Source: Peronospora farinosa
Lineage: Eukaryota > Oomycota > Peronosporomycetes > Peronosporales > Peronosporaceae
DNA: 64,000 nt
Reading direction: 5' to 3'
NCBI GenBank assembly: GCA_947646735.1
Contig: CANTFK010000994.1
Coordinates: 930,001 to 994,000, forward strand
Part shown: one piece after another, positions 54,344-64,000 of the stretch
Layout of the letters: every line of letters begins with the position of its first letter
Position numbering within the stretch: the stretch's first letter is position 1
Notes under the pieces: generated by a model
Told to the model about the DNA's origin: nothing
Database searches by the model: none
The model's input: the letters and a program-made list of their open reading frames with translations, nothing else
Program-made: the position numbers and the translations under genes

Positions 54344-57300
54344 TCATGTACCAATGACACGGCGACATGATGGACAACGAGCGAGATCTCCATCTTCCTC
54401 GGCATTGCGTACCAATACATCCAAGCAACCATTGTGAAGCTCGTGACGACACCCTTCCAGCTTCACAGTCTCGCCTGATGCCAAGTCTTGTCCACAAATT
54501 ACACAATTGCGTTCATGGTCGGGTTTCGCCAGTGCCAGACCTGCTCGAGTACTCAATGAAGCTGAGATGCTGAAAAACGTCGCTTTCAGCTCGTTGCCCG
54601 TGAGAACGTGGTGATACGTCCCACCCATCTTCTCTGCAACTCGCTCCAACATGTTCAAGTTTATACTTCCAAAGCCAACCGCAAACGCCTGGAGTCCATT
54701 CTTCTCGTAGCAAGATCGGATATGCGTCGCTAATTGCTCACCCTGTAGAGGATCACAAGGATGCCCGTCACTGAAGAACACCACTGCTGGCTTGTACATC
54801 TCAAAATTCATACGCGAGAGAACTTCGTTTGCAGCTCGAAGTCCCGCAGCATAATTCGTCCCTCCTCCGCGATACTGGAGGTGTGCATTTGTCATTGTCG
54901 TAATATTCTGCGCTTCGTAAACCACTTGAGCGTAATTGTCAAAGGTGACAACCGAGACCAAGTCCAATGTAGCTCCATCCGCAATACGATTATAGACGTA
55001 TTCTTTCCACGCAGCCATGAGATCACTCCAAGGCCGACCGCTCATCGAGCCCGAGCAATCCAGTACGAACACATGATGCATCTTGCCACCACTCGCAACG
55101 TGCGAGCAATCAAATTTGTGTCCGCTAACATACGTAAAGCCGTCAAAGCCTGATCTTGGCTTGGGCTCTGGCTTATGCCACGCATCGAGGATGCAGTGCG
55201 AAGGCTTATCGTCGTGGTCTGGTGCATCGCACTTGTAGCCGCATTTGCCAAAGAGTTCCAATTCCATCTTCGATGTGCACGGATCTTCCCAGCCCAGCGT
55301 CTTCCAAAATTGTTCATGCAGTACTTCATCCGTCTCCTTCTCCGGTTTCGGCTCAAGTGCGCGTGTGCAGTGACGTCGCTGATCCGTGGTGCTTCCAGAG
55401 TACACACACTTGTCCTTGTGACCTTGCTCGCAATCAAGGTAGTGGATATGCTCCCGACCCATTTTAGAGCAGTACAAGTTGCACATTTCAGCAATTCCCA
55501 GCTCACCAGTCTTGTACTTACGCTCTTCAATGTCAATCTCCTCCGCATCTGACAGGAAGTATGTGTTGCGCATGTTGCCATGAGATGTCGTGTGCGAGTC
55601 AAAGTGCCCGAATTTCTTTTTGCAAAAGTAGCTGCAACACGGACAGCGGACATCGCAATAGTGAATTGTTTGGTCATTATCGTCATCGTCGCTCGAGTCA
55701 CAGATGCAAGTATGTGCGCCTTGATGCATTTTCTGGTTGGGTGGTAGTAGCTTCGTGCACTTCTTACGAGAACCGTTCATCTCTTGAAAAGTAAATTGAA
55801 ACTCGCCACGAGCCCCCGGGAACGTCCTCGACGACTGCTTGAGAAACACATCCACGCGACATATCCCGTTTTCTTCGCACATCGCTTGACACTCGTGTCC
55901 GTTTCCACACATGTGCACTACAGGAGCTTCAGAAGCCGCATCAAACGTGCTGGAACCTTTCTCGCTGCCATTTTCCACTGAAAACACTACTGCAACGTCA
56001 ACTTGGCCGTGGAAATGGTCCATGGTGCCACACGTTTCATTGCATCCATCCATGACGCACTTCTGCATGCAGCGCACCTCGACACACTTGTGGGCAGTAT
56101 GCGGGTCCTCAACGTTTAAGACACACCGCCCCGAGCAGTTTTTGGCCGAGCAACTCTCACCACACATGTGAACTGGGACATCACATTTATGCAGATCATT
56201 GTGACCTCGCTTCATCGAGCACTTCTTACCACAATTTGGTGAATTTGTCATGCAGCAGTCGCGACCACACGTGTGATCTCCCTCCGCGCATTCACATTTT
56301 CCTTCGTGGCCTGCTTCTTTGCAGCAAGGCGGAGTCTTCCCGAAAAATTCGCTGCTCTCGCAGTATTCGCAACGACCAGCACAGACGTGGCTTCCTCCAC
56401 AATTGTGTGAGGAAGTCCCTTGGTGAGCAGCAGCTTTCATGCAACCAAGGCGGCAGTCGTCACACTTGCTTTGGCAGCGTGAAAGCATCATCTGGAATCG
56501 CCCCAAATACTGCTGCTCTACATTTTTCCATTCGTCGGGCACCCGACCTCCAAGCATTTGCTTTGCCCAAAGGGTAACCCGGGCCTTACGACGACGTACG
56601 ATGAAAGCTAGAAAAGCATCAAAGTTGACGACAACTTCTCGCGACACTTTGCCGTTCTCGATACTCGAATTGACTCGCAGGAATAACCGAAAGAGCTGCT
56701 TGATCGCACCAAAAACTTGCGCAACAGTGTCTTCGCTGGCAGAGCAACAGTCAAAACCAAGATCAATCTCCGAGTCTCGTAAGGAGTCAAGATCCATGCA
56801 TTCGCTAAGGGCATCCCACTTCTTGCGCAATGCAGGATATTCGGCAGATAACGTCATCAGATCGACGTCAATCACTTTCCCGCCAGCCAACACAATGTCT
56901 TCTTTCAGGTACGAGGCTATGTCATCTTTCCACGCTACGTACTCTTGCGGGATGATGCAACCCGTTCGAAGTAGACCTGACAGCTTTGAACTGACTTCAG
57001 ACAACTGGAACTGCTTTGCGCCTTCATCCAGTGATGTCCAATCCAGAATCGCGATTTTAGCGAGCACCAAACGAATGCAGTTTAAGAACGTCTTGCCGCT
57101 CTGGAAGCCCACATTATCAACACCGCAAAGCGATTGCTCGATGAAAGTCTGAGCATGCATTAGAGACTGGTAGTAATTGATCGTCCCCAGTGGTGGTGAG
57201 CAGTTAATGTCGAGTTGTCCTGTGTACAAGTCGAGCAGAAAGTTGCTGCCCTTATTCACGCCGACCAACTTCTGGAACTTGGCAACAAACTCGTCCAACA

Positions 57301-60300
57301 CGCCCTTTTGATCGTTTGGGTTCACATCTTTCACTGACATGTAGAGCTTGCCACGAAAGAGGTTTGGATCCCCCTTAATCAAAGCAACACCCTTCTGGAA
57401 CCGAGCAAACAAGTCGTCGATTTCCTTATCAAATCGCATCTCCATTCGGAAAATGGTAAACATCGAAATGGATGCGTTGAGGACCGACAGGAACACGTCT
57501 TCCTGCTCCGTTCGTTCAAAAGACCCAAGACCTTCAAAATCAAGAACGACGAGAAGAACGTTTTCGGGCAGAATACGGATCGACATCCACGCTCCGTCAG
57601 TACAGCGTGCTCCAGCAATAGCAAAGGATGACCCCGTCAAGTGATTGAGCAAGTAACTCTTTCCAGTCGACTGCTTTCCCATAGACGTAATAACGATGCA
57701 GCGCCCTTGCCACGATTCCAGCAGCGGTGATAATAGTCCGAATCGAATCGAACGAGCAATATCAACGGCTTGGAGGCTCTGGGACTCGGATCCCATCGAC
57801 GCTGCTTTGCCATTCGTCATGACTGTGAGCGAATTTCCTTCAGCCCGACAGATTTGGATGGGTACGAAAGTGATCAACTCTTGCAGAAAAGATCGGACGG
57901 GTTGAGGCGCAACATGTTCCATGCTAGCACTCAACTTCGTTGTAAAGGCTAAATCTCTCGCCAAATCCATTCCACCGAGAAGTTTATTCAGCTTCCGCAA
58001 ATCACGCATCACGACCTGAAAGAAGTATCGGCAGCTTTCTTCAGCAGACTGTGTCAGTGCAGAGCTGCACGCCAACTTCAGTTTCAACGTAACCGGCGTG
58101 TCATGAACTCCTCGAATGAGGCCGCGAACAGGAAACTTTTCGTATGTGTGATAAAAAGCTCGAAGCCAATGATCCACCTTGTCGGCGTCTGATTCATCGA
58201 CCTCTGTCTTGCTGCCGTTTACTGAGTGTTCCTTTGAGTGCTGAATGCGGAAGGATTCGCTTCGCACTGTCACGCCTAGTTGTACGACGCAAATTTTCTT
58301 CCGCTTCTCGTCGACTGCAAACAACAAGTTATCAAAACACTGAACCGATAGACCATGCGAACGAAATGGCAGAGCAAGTGAGAAACTCGCAGGAACTTTG
58401 CGAAAGTCTTCGCTAGCCACGGCAACCAGTTCGGCACTTGGAGTGAGCTCGCAATTGTCGTCTTCCACTTTTTTCTTCGCCATGAAACCCAGCACCATAT
58501 TGTCGGCAATCGAAAATAGCGTGCTGTTCGACCCGCAAGACACCGATGGCATTATTTGCGCCGCTCGTGACGTTTGCTGGTTCTTCAAGTTTACCGACTG
58601 GATCAATCCATTCGTGTCGGTCGCGTACAAGAAGCCATCCACAAGCAACACATCTGCGACCGGGAGTGCCAATGACATTCGCAGCGACAACTCAACGCGC
58701 TTATAAATCTCGAGCGATGAAAAGTTATCGTTGAACCGGTACAGTACAACCCTTCCACCTTCCTCGACGAATGCTATGACCCGTTCATGGACGTTAAAGT
58801 CGCACATTGACACGACTCGACCAAATTGGCGTGTGAATGTCACGTTTCCCTCCTTTTCGCCCCACCAACAGGTACTAAGTGGAAAGTCTATGCGTTCTAC
58901 CAACGTACCCTGCGGAGAGGTTGTCACCAACACCACACAGTGATTCTTAATGGTGAAAGCCCTTAGCATTTTTGCACCCGGTTTCAAACGATGCGCGCCC
59001 AGCTGGGTCGTGCTGAAAGTCTCGTTGTCATCTTTTATCAACTTGAAAACCTTTAGCTGGTCTGTTGCGGGCTTCCAGTGTTCCCTTTGAACGTCGCAAT
59101 AAATCTTCGACGAGCGTACACGTGGACGAAGAGTTATCGTTAAACCACCTTCGTGTTGCTCTCGCCAACTACGAAGTAGATAGTCGAAAGCTTCAGATAT
59201 TATTTTGCGCTCGTCTTCTTGACACGATCGACGAATTGAAACGTGCATCTCCTCGCTCCAGGTATTCTGAAGCGCACTTTCAGCGACACTAAAGACAGCC
59301 TCAATAGCCCCAAACCAAGCTTGTCGAGCTTCATTCAGCGGCTCTGCCATACACTCGCGGAATTGGTCCGACAGGAGCTTCGAACCTGGATCCCAAAGGT
59401 TGTTGCTTAGTTTCTTCCATGCTCGCCCAAACACTCCTTCACCGCTGACCGAAAGTTTCCAATCGGAAACAGTGAACTCGCGCATAAATTTTGCTAGAGC
59501 TTCACGTGCTTCGCCTTCTGTAGTGTTAGCCAGTTGATCGCGGAACGTCGAAGCGATGGCTTTCATCTGATTCTTGAGGCGGAGCGGCAAAATTAAAGTT
59601 GCCTGTGTCGCAGAGTCAATTTTGCTCCAGATGCCTCGGGTTGCCTGGACCTCTTCCATGTACATGTGGAGAGTCACGAATGCTGGCTCACTTTTTGCCG
59701 CCGTGAACAGCACGTCCAAGTCAAACAATTTGTCTATGGAGCCAAGTAGCCTCGCCCGGTGTTCCTCAATATACATTTGAACTCGGTCCACTGTTACATC
59801 CGCCGACGTTCTTAGGCTTCGGGCCAGCATGTCTCGAACATTTTTCAACTTTACATCGGGCCAGCGTCCAGCTGCACGAAGCAGTCCATTATAGAAAAGA
59901 CTCGCATCCGTCCTTCCGACTTCAAGTTTCAAATTGCGTTGTTTCGACTCATCGCCCAGCCAACGCGCAAATTCGTCGATGTTGTCGAAGCTTTGGTTAC
60001 TCGACTCGGTGCATTTCTTGGCTGGAGCTGGTTCCATCACAGCGAACGCTGGATAACTTCCCTTAAGCAGTTGAACGTTCTGGGTCGAAAAGATTGCTGG
60101 CAACGAGACATCCGGAAGGCATTCACATCCGACAGCATCCTTCTGCTCTTCCTGGCGCTCAACATGGAATGCAACTGAGAAGGATTTCCAAGCGTCCAAA
60201 TTGTTCGAGCTCATTGAGACCACCGTTCGCTCAACTAGCTCAACATCATCAGGCGACAGACAGCACACCATGTCCGGGCTCAAGCACGTCAGAAAACGGA

Positions 60301-60802
60301 GCACGTACGTCGCAGTATCGCGCAGTCGAGCCTTTCGAAACAAACAATCTTGAATCCACCCAAACAGAAACAACGTGCGTTCTACCGCTTCGCCGTCCTG
60401 CTGAATGACGCAGTAAATTCCCTGGTCTTCTTTCTTCATGTGATTGTCCATCTCGACCGACCAGCAGTGCAAACCCTCGAGCTCGTGCTTCACAGCGTCT
60501 TGTTTACCAAACAGGGAAATAACTTTGACATCATTTGTCACGCAATCCGTCCCAAAGACTTCTTTGCGAAGAAAGAGACCGAATTCTTCATCGAGCTCAC
60601 AAGCGTCTAGCATCTCCATCTCAAAATCTTTGGAATTAACCGATGACATCATTCCGAGAGAACAGCTTAGCCGCATCACCTCTACCTCGCACAAGACAGG
60701 CTTTATCACTTCAACGTCATTTTGAACTTCTGGAACTAAGCTCAATAGACGAAAACAGTCCGAGCTAATAAGCTTCTGGTTTGCACCAAGGTTTAAGCGC
60801 AT
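54344..60802 (-). CDS. VLIG/GBP-like GTPase with Cys-rich region, VWA domain and RING-H2 finger
   Basis: This is a 2152-residue single-exon protein starting at the ATG at 60802. Residues 1-640 are mostly helical. The region of about 650-900 is beta-rich with repeated blade-like pieces (VLYRFNDNFSS, FLYATDTNGL), perhaps a propeller. Residues about 1030-1300 form a large-GTPase domain: P-loop GKQSTGKSYLLNHLTG and VLDFEGLGSFERTEQED, closest in pattern to the guanylate-binding / very large inducible GTPase group. The region of about 1437-1860 has many Cys/His clusters (CGKKC, CGESC, CNETC) suggesting serial zinc sites. A VWA domain starts at about 1900 (MIDAS DCSGS, GGGTNYAAG, FFSDG). The last 55 residues are a RING-H2 (CVIC...C-R-H-E-L-H-N-G-C...CPSC). 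Inferred: a GTP-regulated E3 ligase or scaffold. Two relatives lie in the window. Confidence 0.85.
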   Translation of the reverse strand: MRLNLGANQKLISSDCFRLLSLVPEVQNDVEVIKPVLCEVEVMRLSCSLGMMSSVNSKDFEMEMLDACELDEEFGLFLRKEVFGTDCVTNDVKVISLFGKQDAVKHELEGLHCWSVEMDNHMKKEDQGIYCVIQQDGEAVERTLFLFGWIQDCLFRKARLRDTATYVLRFLTCLSPDMVCCLSPDDVELVERTVVSMSSNNLDAWKSFSVAFHVERQEEQKDAVGCECLPDVSLPAIFSTQNVQLLKGSYPAFAVMEPAPAKKCTESSNQSFDNIDEFARWLGDESKQRNLKLEVGRTDASLFYNGLLRAAGRWPDVKLKNVRDMLARSLRTSADVTVDRVQMYIEEHRARLLGSIDKLFDLDVLFTAAKSEPAFVTLHMYMEEVQATRGIWSKIDSATQATLILPLRLKNQMKAIASTFRDQLANTTEGEAREALAKFMREFTVSDWKLSVSGEGVFGRAWKKLSNNLWDPGSKLLSDQFRECMAEPLNEARQAWFGAIEAVFSVAESALQNTWSEEMHVSIRRSCQEDERKIISEAFDYLLRSWREQHEGGLTITLRPRVRSSKIYCDVQREHWKPATDQLKVFKLIKDDNETFSTTQLGAHRLKPGAKMLRAFTIKNHCVVLVTTSPQGTLVERIDFPLSTCWWGEKEGNVTFTRQFGRVVSMCDFNVHERVIAFVEEGGRVVLYRFNDNFSSLEIYKRVELSLRMSLALPVADVLLVDGFLYATDTNGLIQSVNLKNQQTSRAAQIMPSVSCGSNSTLFSIADNMVLGFMAKKKVEDDNCELTPSAELVAVASEDFRKVPASFSLALPFRSHGLSVQCFDNLLFAVDEKRKKICVVQLGVTVRSESFRIQHSKEHSVNGSKTEVDESDADKVDHWLRAFYHTYEKFPVRGLIRGVHDTPVTLKLKLACSSALTQSAEESCRYFFQVVMRDLRKLNKLLGGMDLARDLAFTTKLSASMEHVAPQPVRSFLQELITFVPIQICRAEGNSLTVMTNGKAASMGSESQSLQAVDIARSIRFGLLSPLLESWQGRCIVITSMGKQSTGKSYLLNHLTGSSFAIAGARCTDGAWMSIRILPENVLLVVLDFEGLGSFERTEQEDVFLSVLNASISMFTIFRMEMRFDKEIDDLFARFQKGVALIKGDPNLFRGKLYMSVKDVNPNDQKGVLDEFVAKFQKLVGVNKGSNFLLDLYTGQLDINCSPPLGTINYYQSLMHAQTFIEQSLCGVDNVGFQSGKTFLNCIRLVLAKIAILDWTSLDEGAKQFQLSEVSSKLSGLLRTGCIIPQEYVAWKDDIASYLKEDIVLAGGKVIDVDLMTLSAEYPALRKKWDALSECMDLDSLRDSEIDLGFDCCSASEDTVAQVFGAIKQLFRLFLRVNSSIENGKVSREVVVNFDAFLAFIVRRRKARVTLWAKQMLGGRVPDEWKNVEQQYLGRFQMMLSRCQSKCDDCRLGCMKAAAHQGTSSHNCGGSHVCAGRCEYCESSEFFGKTPPCCKEAGHEGKCECAEGDHTCGRDCCMTNSPNCGKKCSMKRGHNDLHKCDVPVHMCGESCSAKNCSGRCVLNVEDPHTAHKCVEVRCMQKCVMDGCNETCGTMDHFHGQVDVAVVFSVENGSEKGSSTFDAASEAPVVHMCGNGHECQAMCEENGICRVDVFLKQSSRTFPGARGEFQFTFQEMNGSRKKCTKLLPPNQKMHQGAHTCICDSSDDDDNDQTIHYCDVRCPCCSYFCKKKFGHFDSHTTSHGNMRNTYFLSDAEEIDIEERKYKTGELGIAEMCNLYCSKMGREHIHYLDCEQGHKDKCVYSGSTTDQRRHCTRALEPKPEKETDEVLHEQFWKTLGWEDPCTSKMELELFGKCGYKCDAPDHDDKPSHCILDAWHKPEPKPRSGFDGFTYVSGHKFDCSHVASGGKMHHVFVLDCSGSMSGRPWSDLMAAWKEYVYNRIADGATLDLVSVVTFDNYAQVVYEAQNITTMTNAHLQYRGGGTNYAAGLRAANEVLSRMNFEMYKPAVVFFSDGHPCDPLQGEQLATHIRSCYEKNGLQAFAVGFGSINLNMLERVAEKMGGTYHHVLTGNELKATFFSISASLSTRAGLALAKPDHERNCVICGQDLASGETVKLEGCRHELHNGCLDVLVRNAEEDGDLARCPSCRRVIGT

Positions 60803-61268
60803 GAATCAACTTGTTTTTTACTTTCCAACTTGCTGGCTTCCAAGAGTTTTGAATTGTGACAAGATGAATGGGCCCCTTTCCTAAAGGCTTTTTCCAACGT
60901 GCGTCCCGTAAAGTTGAGACCCGACTCTGTCAGCCTACAACGGTCCATCGAACAAACAACGGTATGGAAAATCATCAAGCATTGACGGCTCATGACCAGG
61001 CAGAGAATTCTTTGAAAATACCAATAAGACAATGGAAACGACACGATTCAAGCATCGGCACTAACTGGCGAGACTACATGCACTTATCACCACGATTCAG
61101 CTGTACAAGTATCAGCCCACGGTTGTGTAAAATGCTGACGTCCAGGCACTCGTCAACGGCGTTTAACCTCACTTCTCTCATCACATACAGTTGGTCTATC
61201 GCCAACGCGGTTCGGAGTCGTGCAAAATGGCTTTGGAGATTTGCTCAACGGTATTCTTGTACGTTTCT
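60803..61268. other. Intergenic between GTPase gene and its partial relative
   Basis: About 470 bp contain the promoter of the giant GTPase gene. Just past the stop at 61269, reverse-strand translation in another frame continues briefly with plausible helical sequence, so part of the fragment's lost C-terminus may remain here in a broken state. Confidence 0.4.
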
Positions 61269-62315
61269 TCACAAAGAAGCTCGTTCGCACGACGCCCATC
61301 TACTAGCTAGAGATCTTCCAAAAATATCTAGCACTTCATCGACGACCACATACCATTCGCCTGAAAGCTTCAAGAACAGACGCGAAAACAGTTCACGAAA
61401 TGGCTTCGGGAGTATTCTTAAGCTTGAACATTTCAGTGCAGCTAGAGGACCCACAGAGGGGATGCTAGATAGACTGGTGCGTGTGGCCTTCTTTTGTCTG
61501 GAGAATACCACATTTTTCTCAACAAACATTAACAAAATCTGCATTGCCTCCTCTGCAGCAATCTCATGGCCACTGAGAGCTAACGTACTCACCCTTTGAA
61601 ACAGCGGTTTGAGCGTCAAAGGTAGCATCAACACGTCCCAAGTATACTCATTTTTCTTCATCAACTGCTCGTAGACGCCGTCAACGCTTTTAAGTTCCTC
61701 CAACAACAACAATAAGATTTCTTGGGTTTCCTGTCTTGGTAAAAGTTCTGGATGTAGCACCGGTTGGAGCACATTCAGCCAGAATAGACCATTCGTACCG
61801 GCAAGAAGTTTCCTATGAAGTTCATCGATGTACAGGTCAACCTGGTTCCGGCATAGATTCTCCGCCTCCTGACTCAGCTTTCGGTATGGCTTTGATGCGT
61901 GTGAAATCTTCGTTCCAGGCCAGCAATGGAATTGTCGAAGTAGGGCATCACGAATTTCTTCGTTGCGCTCACTGCCACACAAATCCAGCTGCATCGGTCG
62001 ATGCTTTGCAGTATTAAACACCCACTCGGCAAGTCGATCAGCGCTTTCAAATAACGAAAAGTAGTTTTTCTCAATCTGCAGCGTTGGTTGCATCGGCACA
62101 AAAGCTTTGAGACTTTCATTGCTTCCTTGCAAATTCAAGCACGGACGTTTTTGCTTCCACATTTGTTTGCTACCAACCGACTGGGTAGTCTCCATGACAG
62201 TCATTTCCTGATCTTTCATCTGCTTGTTTTCTTCTACGACGGATCTGTTGGGCTTCTTTGTGTTCTGTGTATTCGCCATATTTGAGGATCTACTCGACCG
62301 TTTACGCCTCGTCAT
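61269..62315 (-). pseudogene. Stand-alone fragment of the GTPase-VWA family's N-terminal helical module
   Basis: The frame is open from an ATG at 62444, with a second, more plausible start at 62315 (MTRRKRSSRSS), giving 348-391 residues. The stretch ADRLAEWVFNTAK ... FHCWPGTKI ... VDLYIDELHRKLLAG ... LMLPLTLKPLF parallels, in order and spacing, residues about 270-460 of the neighbouring 2152-residue protein (IDEFARWLGDESK ... GRWPDVKL ... VQMYIEEHRARLLGS ... LILPLRLKNQM). The GTPase, Cys-rich, VWA and RING parts are absent, as is the first part of the family's N-terminus. It lies immediately upstream of the full gene in the same orientation. It may be a decayed tandem copy or a short regulatory paralogue. 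Confidence 0.6.
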
Positions 62316-62444
62316 GGATTCAAAAAAAGAGAAATGAAGGATGATGATCAACCACCTCGTCCCTGCTTCAACAGTAGTTGCAAAAGAATGAATGAGGAAC
62401 GGATTGGTCCAACTGAAGCACACAATTGTACCGAGTACAATCAT

Positions 62445-63576
62445 TAAAGCAGCCGTTTACTCGTAGTGATTGTCGCTTCCAAACGCTGCATCAGAACTCC
62501 CATCAATCAGCGGATATCAACTTTTCGACTTAACTGACGTTCTACCTAGGAATACTAGAATGGCTGAGGACTTTTTAGAAACCATAACGGTAAATAGACA
62601 GTCAATTCCCACGACCACACACCTGCAGACAATCAAATGCCTTGCATTACTAAGGACGAAACTTATTTCCTCATCTTCCATCCCTTGGCCCTTTTCCTTT
62701 GCTGGTACCACATCATAACTCCCATCAAAAGTAAGAACGTGAAATTTGCAAAAACATGTCTAGTTCAATTGCAACACCCTCCCCCCCTCTTAATTATATC
62801 CTCATTAGAATTTCGATCGCCGTTCGCTACTTGCTCCATGTATATATTTCCAATGTATCAAAGTGCTGACTGTTTCGTTGGTAACTGCACTGCATCCATA
62901 CGGGTGGCCTTTCCTGCAACGAGCAGAATCGACAGATGGAACCGCCTTTTCTGCTGTCAAGTCTCGTCTTGCACCCCTGTTTCTGCGCATCATGAAATAG
63001 AAAAGCCACTAGTGTGTCATTTCTGAGATCTGCTTGGAACGTGTTCGATTCACTTGGGTTTTGTATTACTTTACAATGAAATGCGCAATCTTTTCTCGAA
63101 AAGGAACGAAACCAAGGTAGCTGATGGAATCCTGTCTTGTTTATGCTAGCTCATGTACAGAGCATCCCCCAAGACGTTTCGTCATTCTGACAGCCAGCTT
63201 GGCATGTTCAACACGCGTTTTAGGCTATATAGCAGCAGCAACATAGCAGTAGGAATATATATATATACAGCAGCAGTGAAGAGAGAGCAAGTCGACTCGT
63301 CATCATGTCTGTATTCGTATATCTACGTCGGGTTGTGATGGCCATCATCTAAAAAAGGGCAGGACGTTATACCCGTCTTTGTTCGATATGCGTGCATAAA
63401 CCATGCCCTTATCCGCATCCCCAACCTGTATACGATCTCTTCCAAGTCCCGACTCTTCTATCCTTCCTCCACTTCCTCTGAGCATCATTTGCCAATAGAC
63501 CACTTCATCCGCAAGTAATCAAACTACTGAGCTCAAAGTGAATCGGATCGAAGCCCAAGATCGTCCTTCGCTCATT
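62445..63576. other. Intergenic, no gene recognised; small AT and GCA repeats
   Basis: Short frames only. A (TA)n tract flanked by CAGCAG repeats lies at about 63225-63280. A 60-codon reverse-strand frame at 62827-63009 has several Cys residues but no supporting features. The right part should contain the promoter of the gene starting at 63577. Confidence 0.4.
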
Positions 63577-64000
63577 ATGCGTACGAAGCAGTCGGATGAA
63601 CTGGAAAACCAGGAAAGCACGTGGATCTATCTGTTGCACCACCAAGCACCACCGCAGACCCGTCTTACGGCCGAGACCTCACTCACACTACCTTCGCTAA
63701 ACGTCACCTCCAAGGCAATCAACGACAGTGCGATCTTTGGTGAGCAACACCCCAAAACAGCTTTTACACTACCCACATGTAGATTGTTGCTTCCCTCACT
63801 GTCCTTCAGTACGTCGAATATGATGGTCTCGAGCCATAACAAGACGTGGAAGCCGAGCAACCATCTGCCGCTTGTATCTCTCCCTCGTTTGAATGACTTG
63901 AGAGTTACCACGTCGGACGCGTCACGATATCCCAAACGTGCGTGTTTTCCCAAGAAGTGTGACTTTCCCATGTGCAAAAACAGTTCACGCAGTCGTGGCT
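63577..64000 (+). CDS. 5' part of a gene running off the window, possible Cys-rich zinc-binding protein
   Basis: From the ATG at 63577 the frame is open for 141 codons to the window edge with no stop. The first 110 residues are Ser/Thr/Leu-rich and look disordered. The visible end, RACFPKKCDFPMCKNSSRSRG, has closely spaced cysteines followed by SRSRG. This recalls the short C-x4-C ... SRGLC repeats of oomycete WRKY19-like zinc-binding proteins. The opposite strand has a 116-codon frame over the same DNA (63627-63977), which I judge to be the shadow. The assignment rests on one partial motif. Confidence 0.45.
   Translation, partial: MRTKQSDELENQESTWIYLLHHQAPPQTRLTAETSLTLPSLNVTSKAINDSAIFGEQHPKTAFTLPTCRLLLPSLSFSTSNMMVSSHNKTWKPSNHLPLVSLPRLNDLRVTTSDASRYPKRACFPKKCDFPMCKNSSRSRG

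Noticed and set aside
55042..55701. 219-codon reverse-strand frame
   Set aside because: It overlaps the Cys-rich and VWA coding region of the giant GTPase in another frame. Its Arg/Thr/Ala/Met-rich composition is a frame shadow.
56439..57152. 237-codon + strand frame
   Set aside because: It is antisense to the conserved GTPase/Cys-rich coding region and has no motif.
62827..63009. Cys-containing 60-codon reverse-strand frame
   Set aside because: Two overlapping frames over the same DNA, no spacing pattern of a known zinc motif, and no context.
63627..63977. 116-codon reverse-strand frame
   Set aside because: The opposite frame from 63577 is longer, open to the edge and ends in a plausible Cys motif, so I favour the + strand.

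Overview
The window comes from an oomycete nuclear genome, most likely a downy mildew or Phytophthora relative. The signs are short GT-AG introns of 60-95 bp, closely packed housekeeping genes, a WY-type secreted effector with a degenerate RXLR/dEER leader, decayed Ty3/gypsy and LINE pieces, and giant GTPase-VWA proteins next to ordinary eukaryotic genes. Nothing suggests bacterial or organellar DNA.

Left third (1-21.0 kb). A 2.5-kb segment is present twice in inverted orientation (1-2496 and 18523-21018). It holds a divergent gene pair: glycyl-tRNA synthetase and an unrecognised helical protein. The right copy has the complete synthetase. The left copy is cut inside the synthetase and joined to a decayed PX-RING gene. 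Between the arms lie an intact PX-RING protein, a head-to-head pair of N-myristoyltransferase genes (one frameshifted), a strange homopolymer block, a 92-bp tandem duplication, and a 6.4-kb frameshifted gene for a GTPase/Cys-rich/VWA giant protein.

Middle (21-35.9 kb). This is gene-poor, repeat-rich DNA: LTR pieces, a palindromic Ty3/gypsy remnant with an integrase C-terminus and chromodomain, a shortened eIF2B-gamma-like gene, a WY effector with a long 8-residue repeat array broken by one frameshift, a LINE relic, and a secreted Cys/Pro/Thr-rich protein.

Right part (35.9-62.4 kb). This is dense: a protein kinase, a disordered basic protein, exosome subunit RRP43, a serine carboxypeptidase, a YCII-domain protein, a three-exon LYR-motif protein, five-exon DNA topoisomerase II, an unusual fusion of an XPG/Asteroid-like nuclease with a DEAH-box helicase, the intact 2152-residue GTPase/Cys-rich/VWA/RING protein, and a stand-alone fragment of that family's N-terminal region. 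A Cys-containing reading frame starts at 63577 and runs off the right edge.

The strongest candidates for undescribed biology are the VLIG/GBP-like GTPase-VWA-RING family (three members here in different states) and the nuclease-DEAH helicase fusion. Several breaks are single-base indels in short runs or repeats, so assembly error must be excluded before calling pseudogenes.
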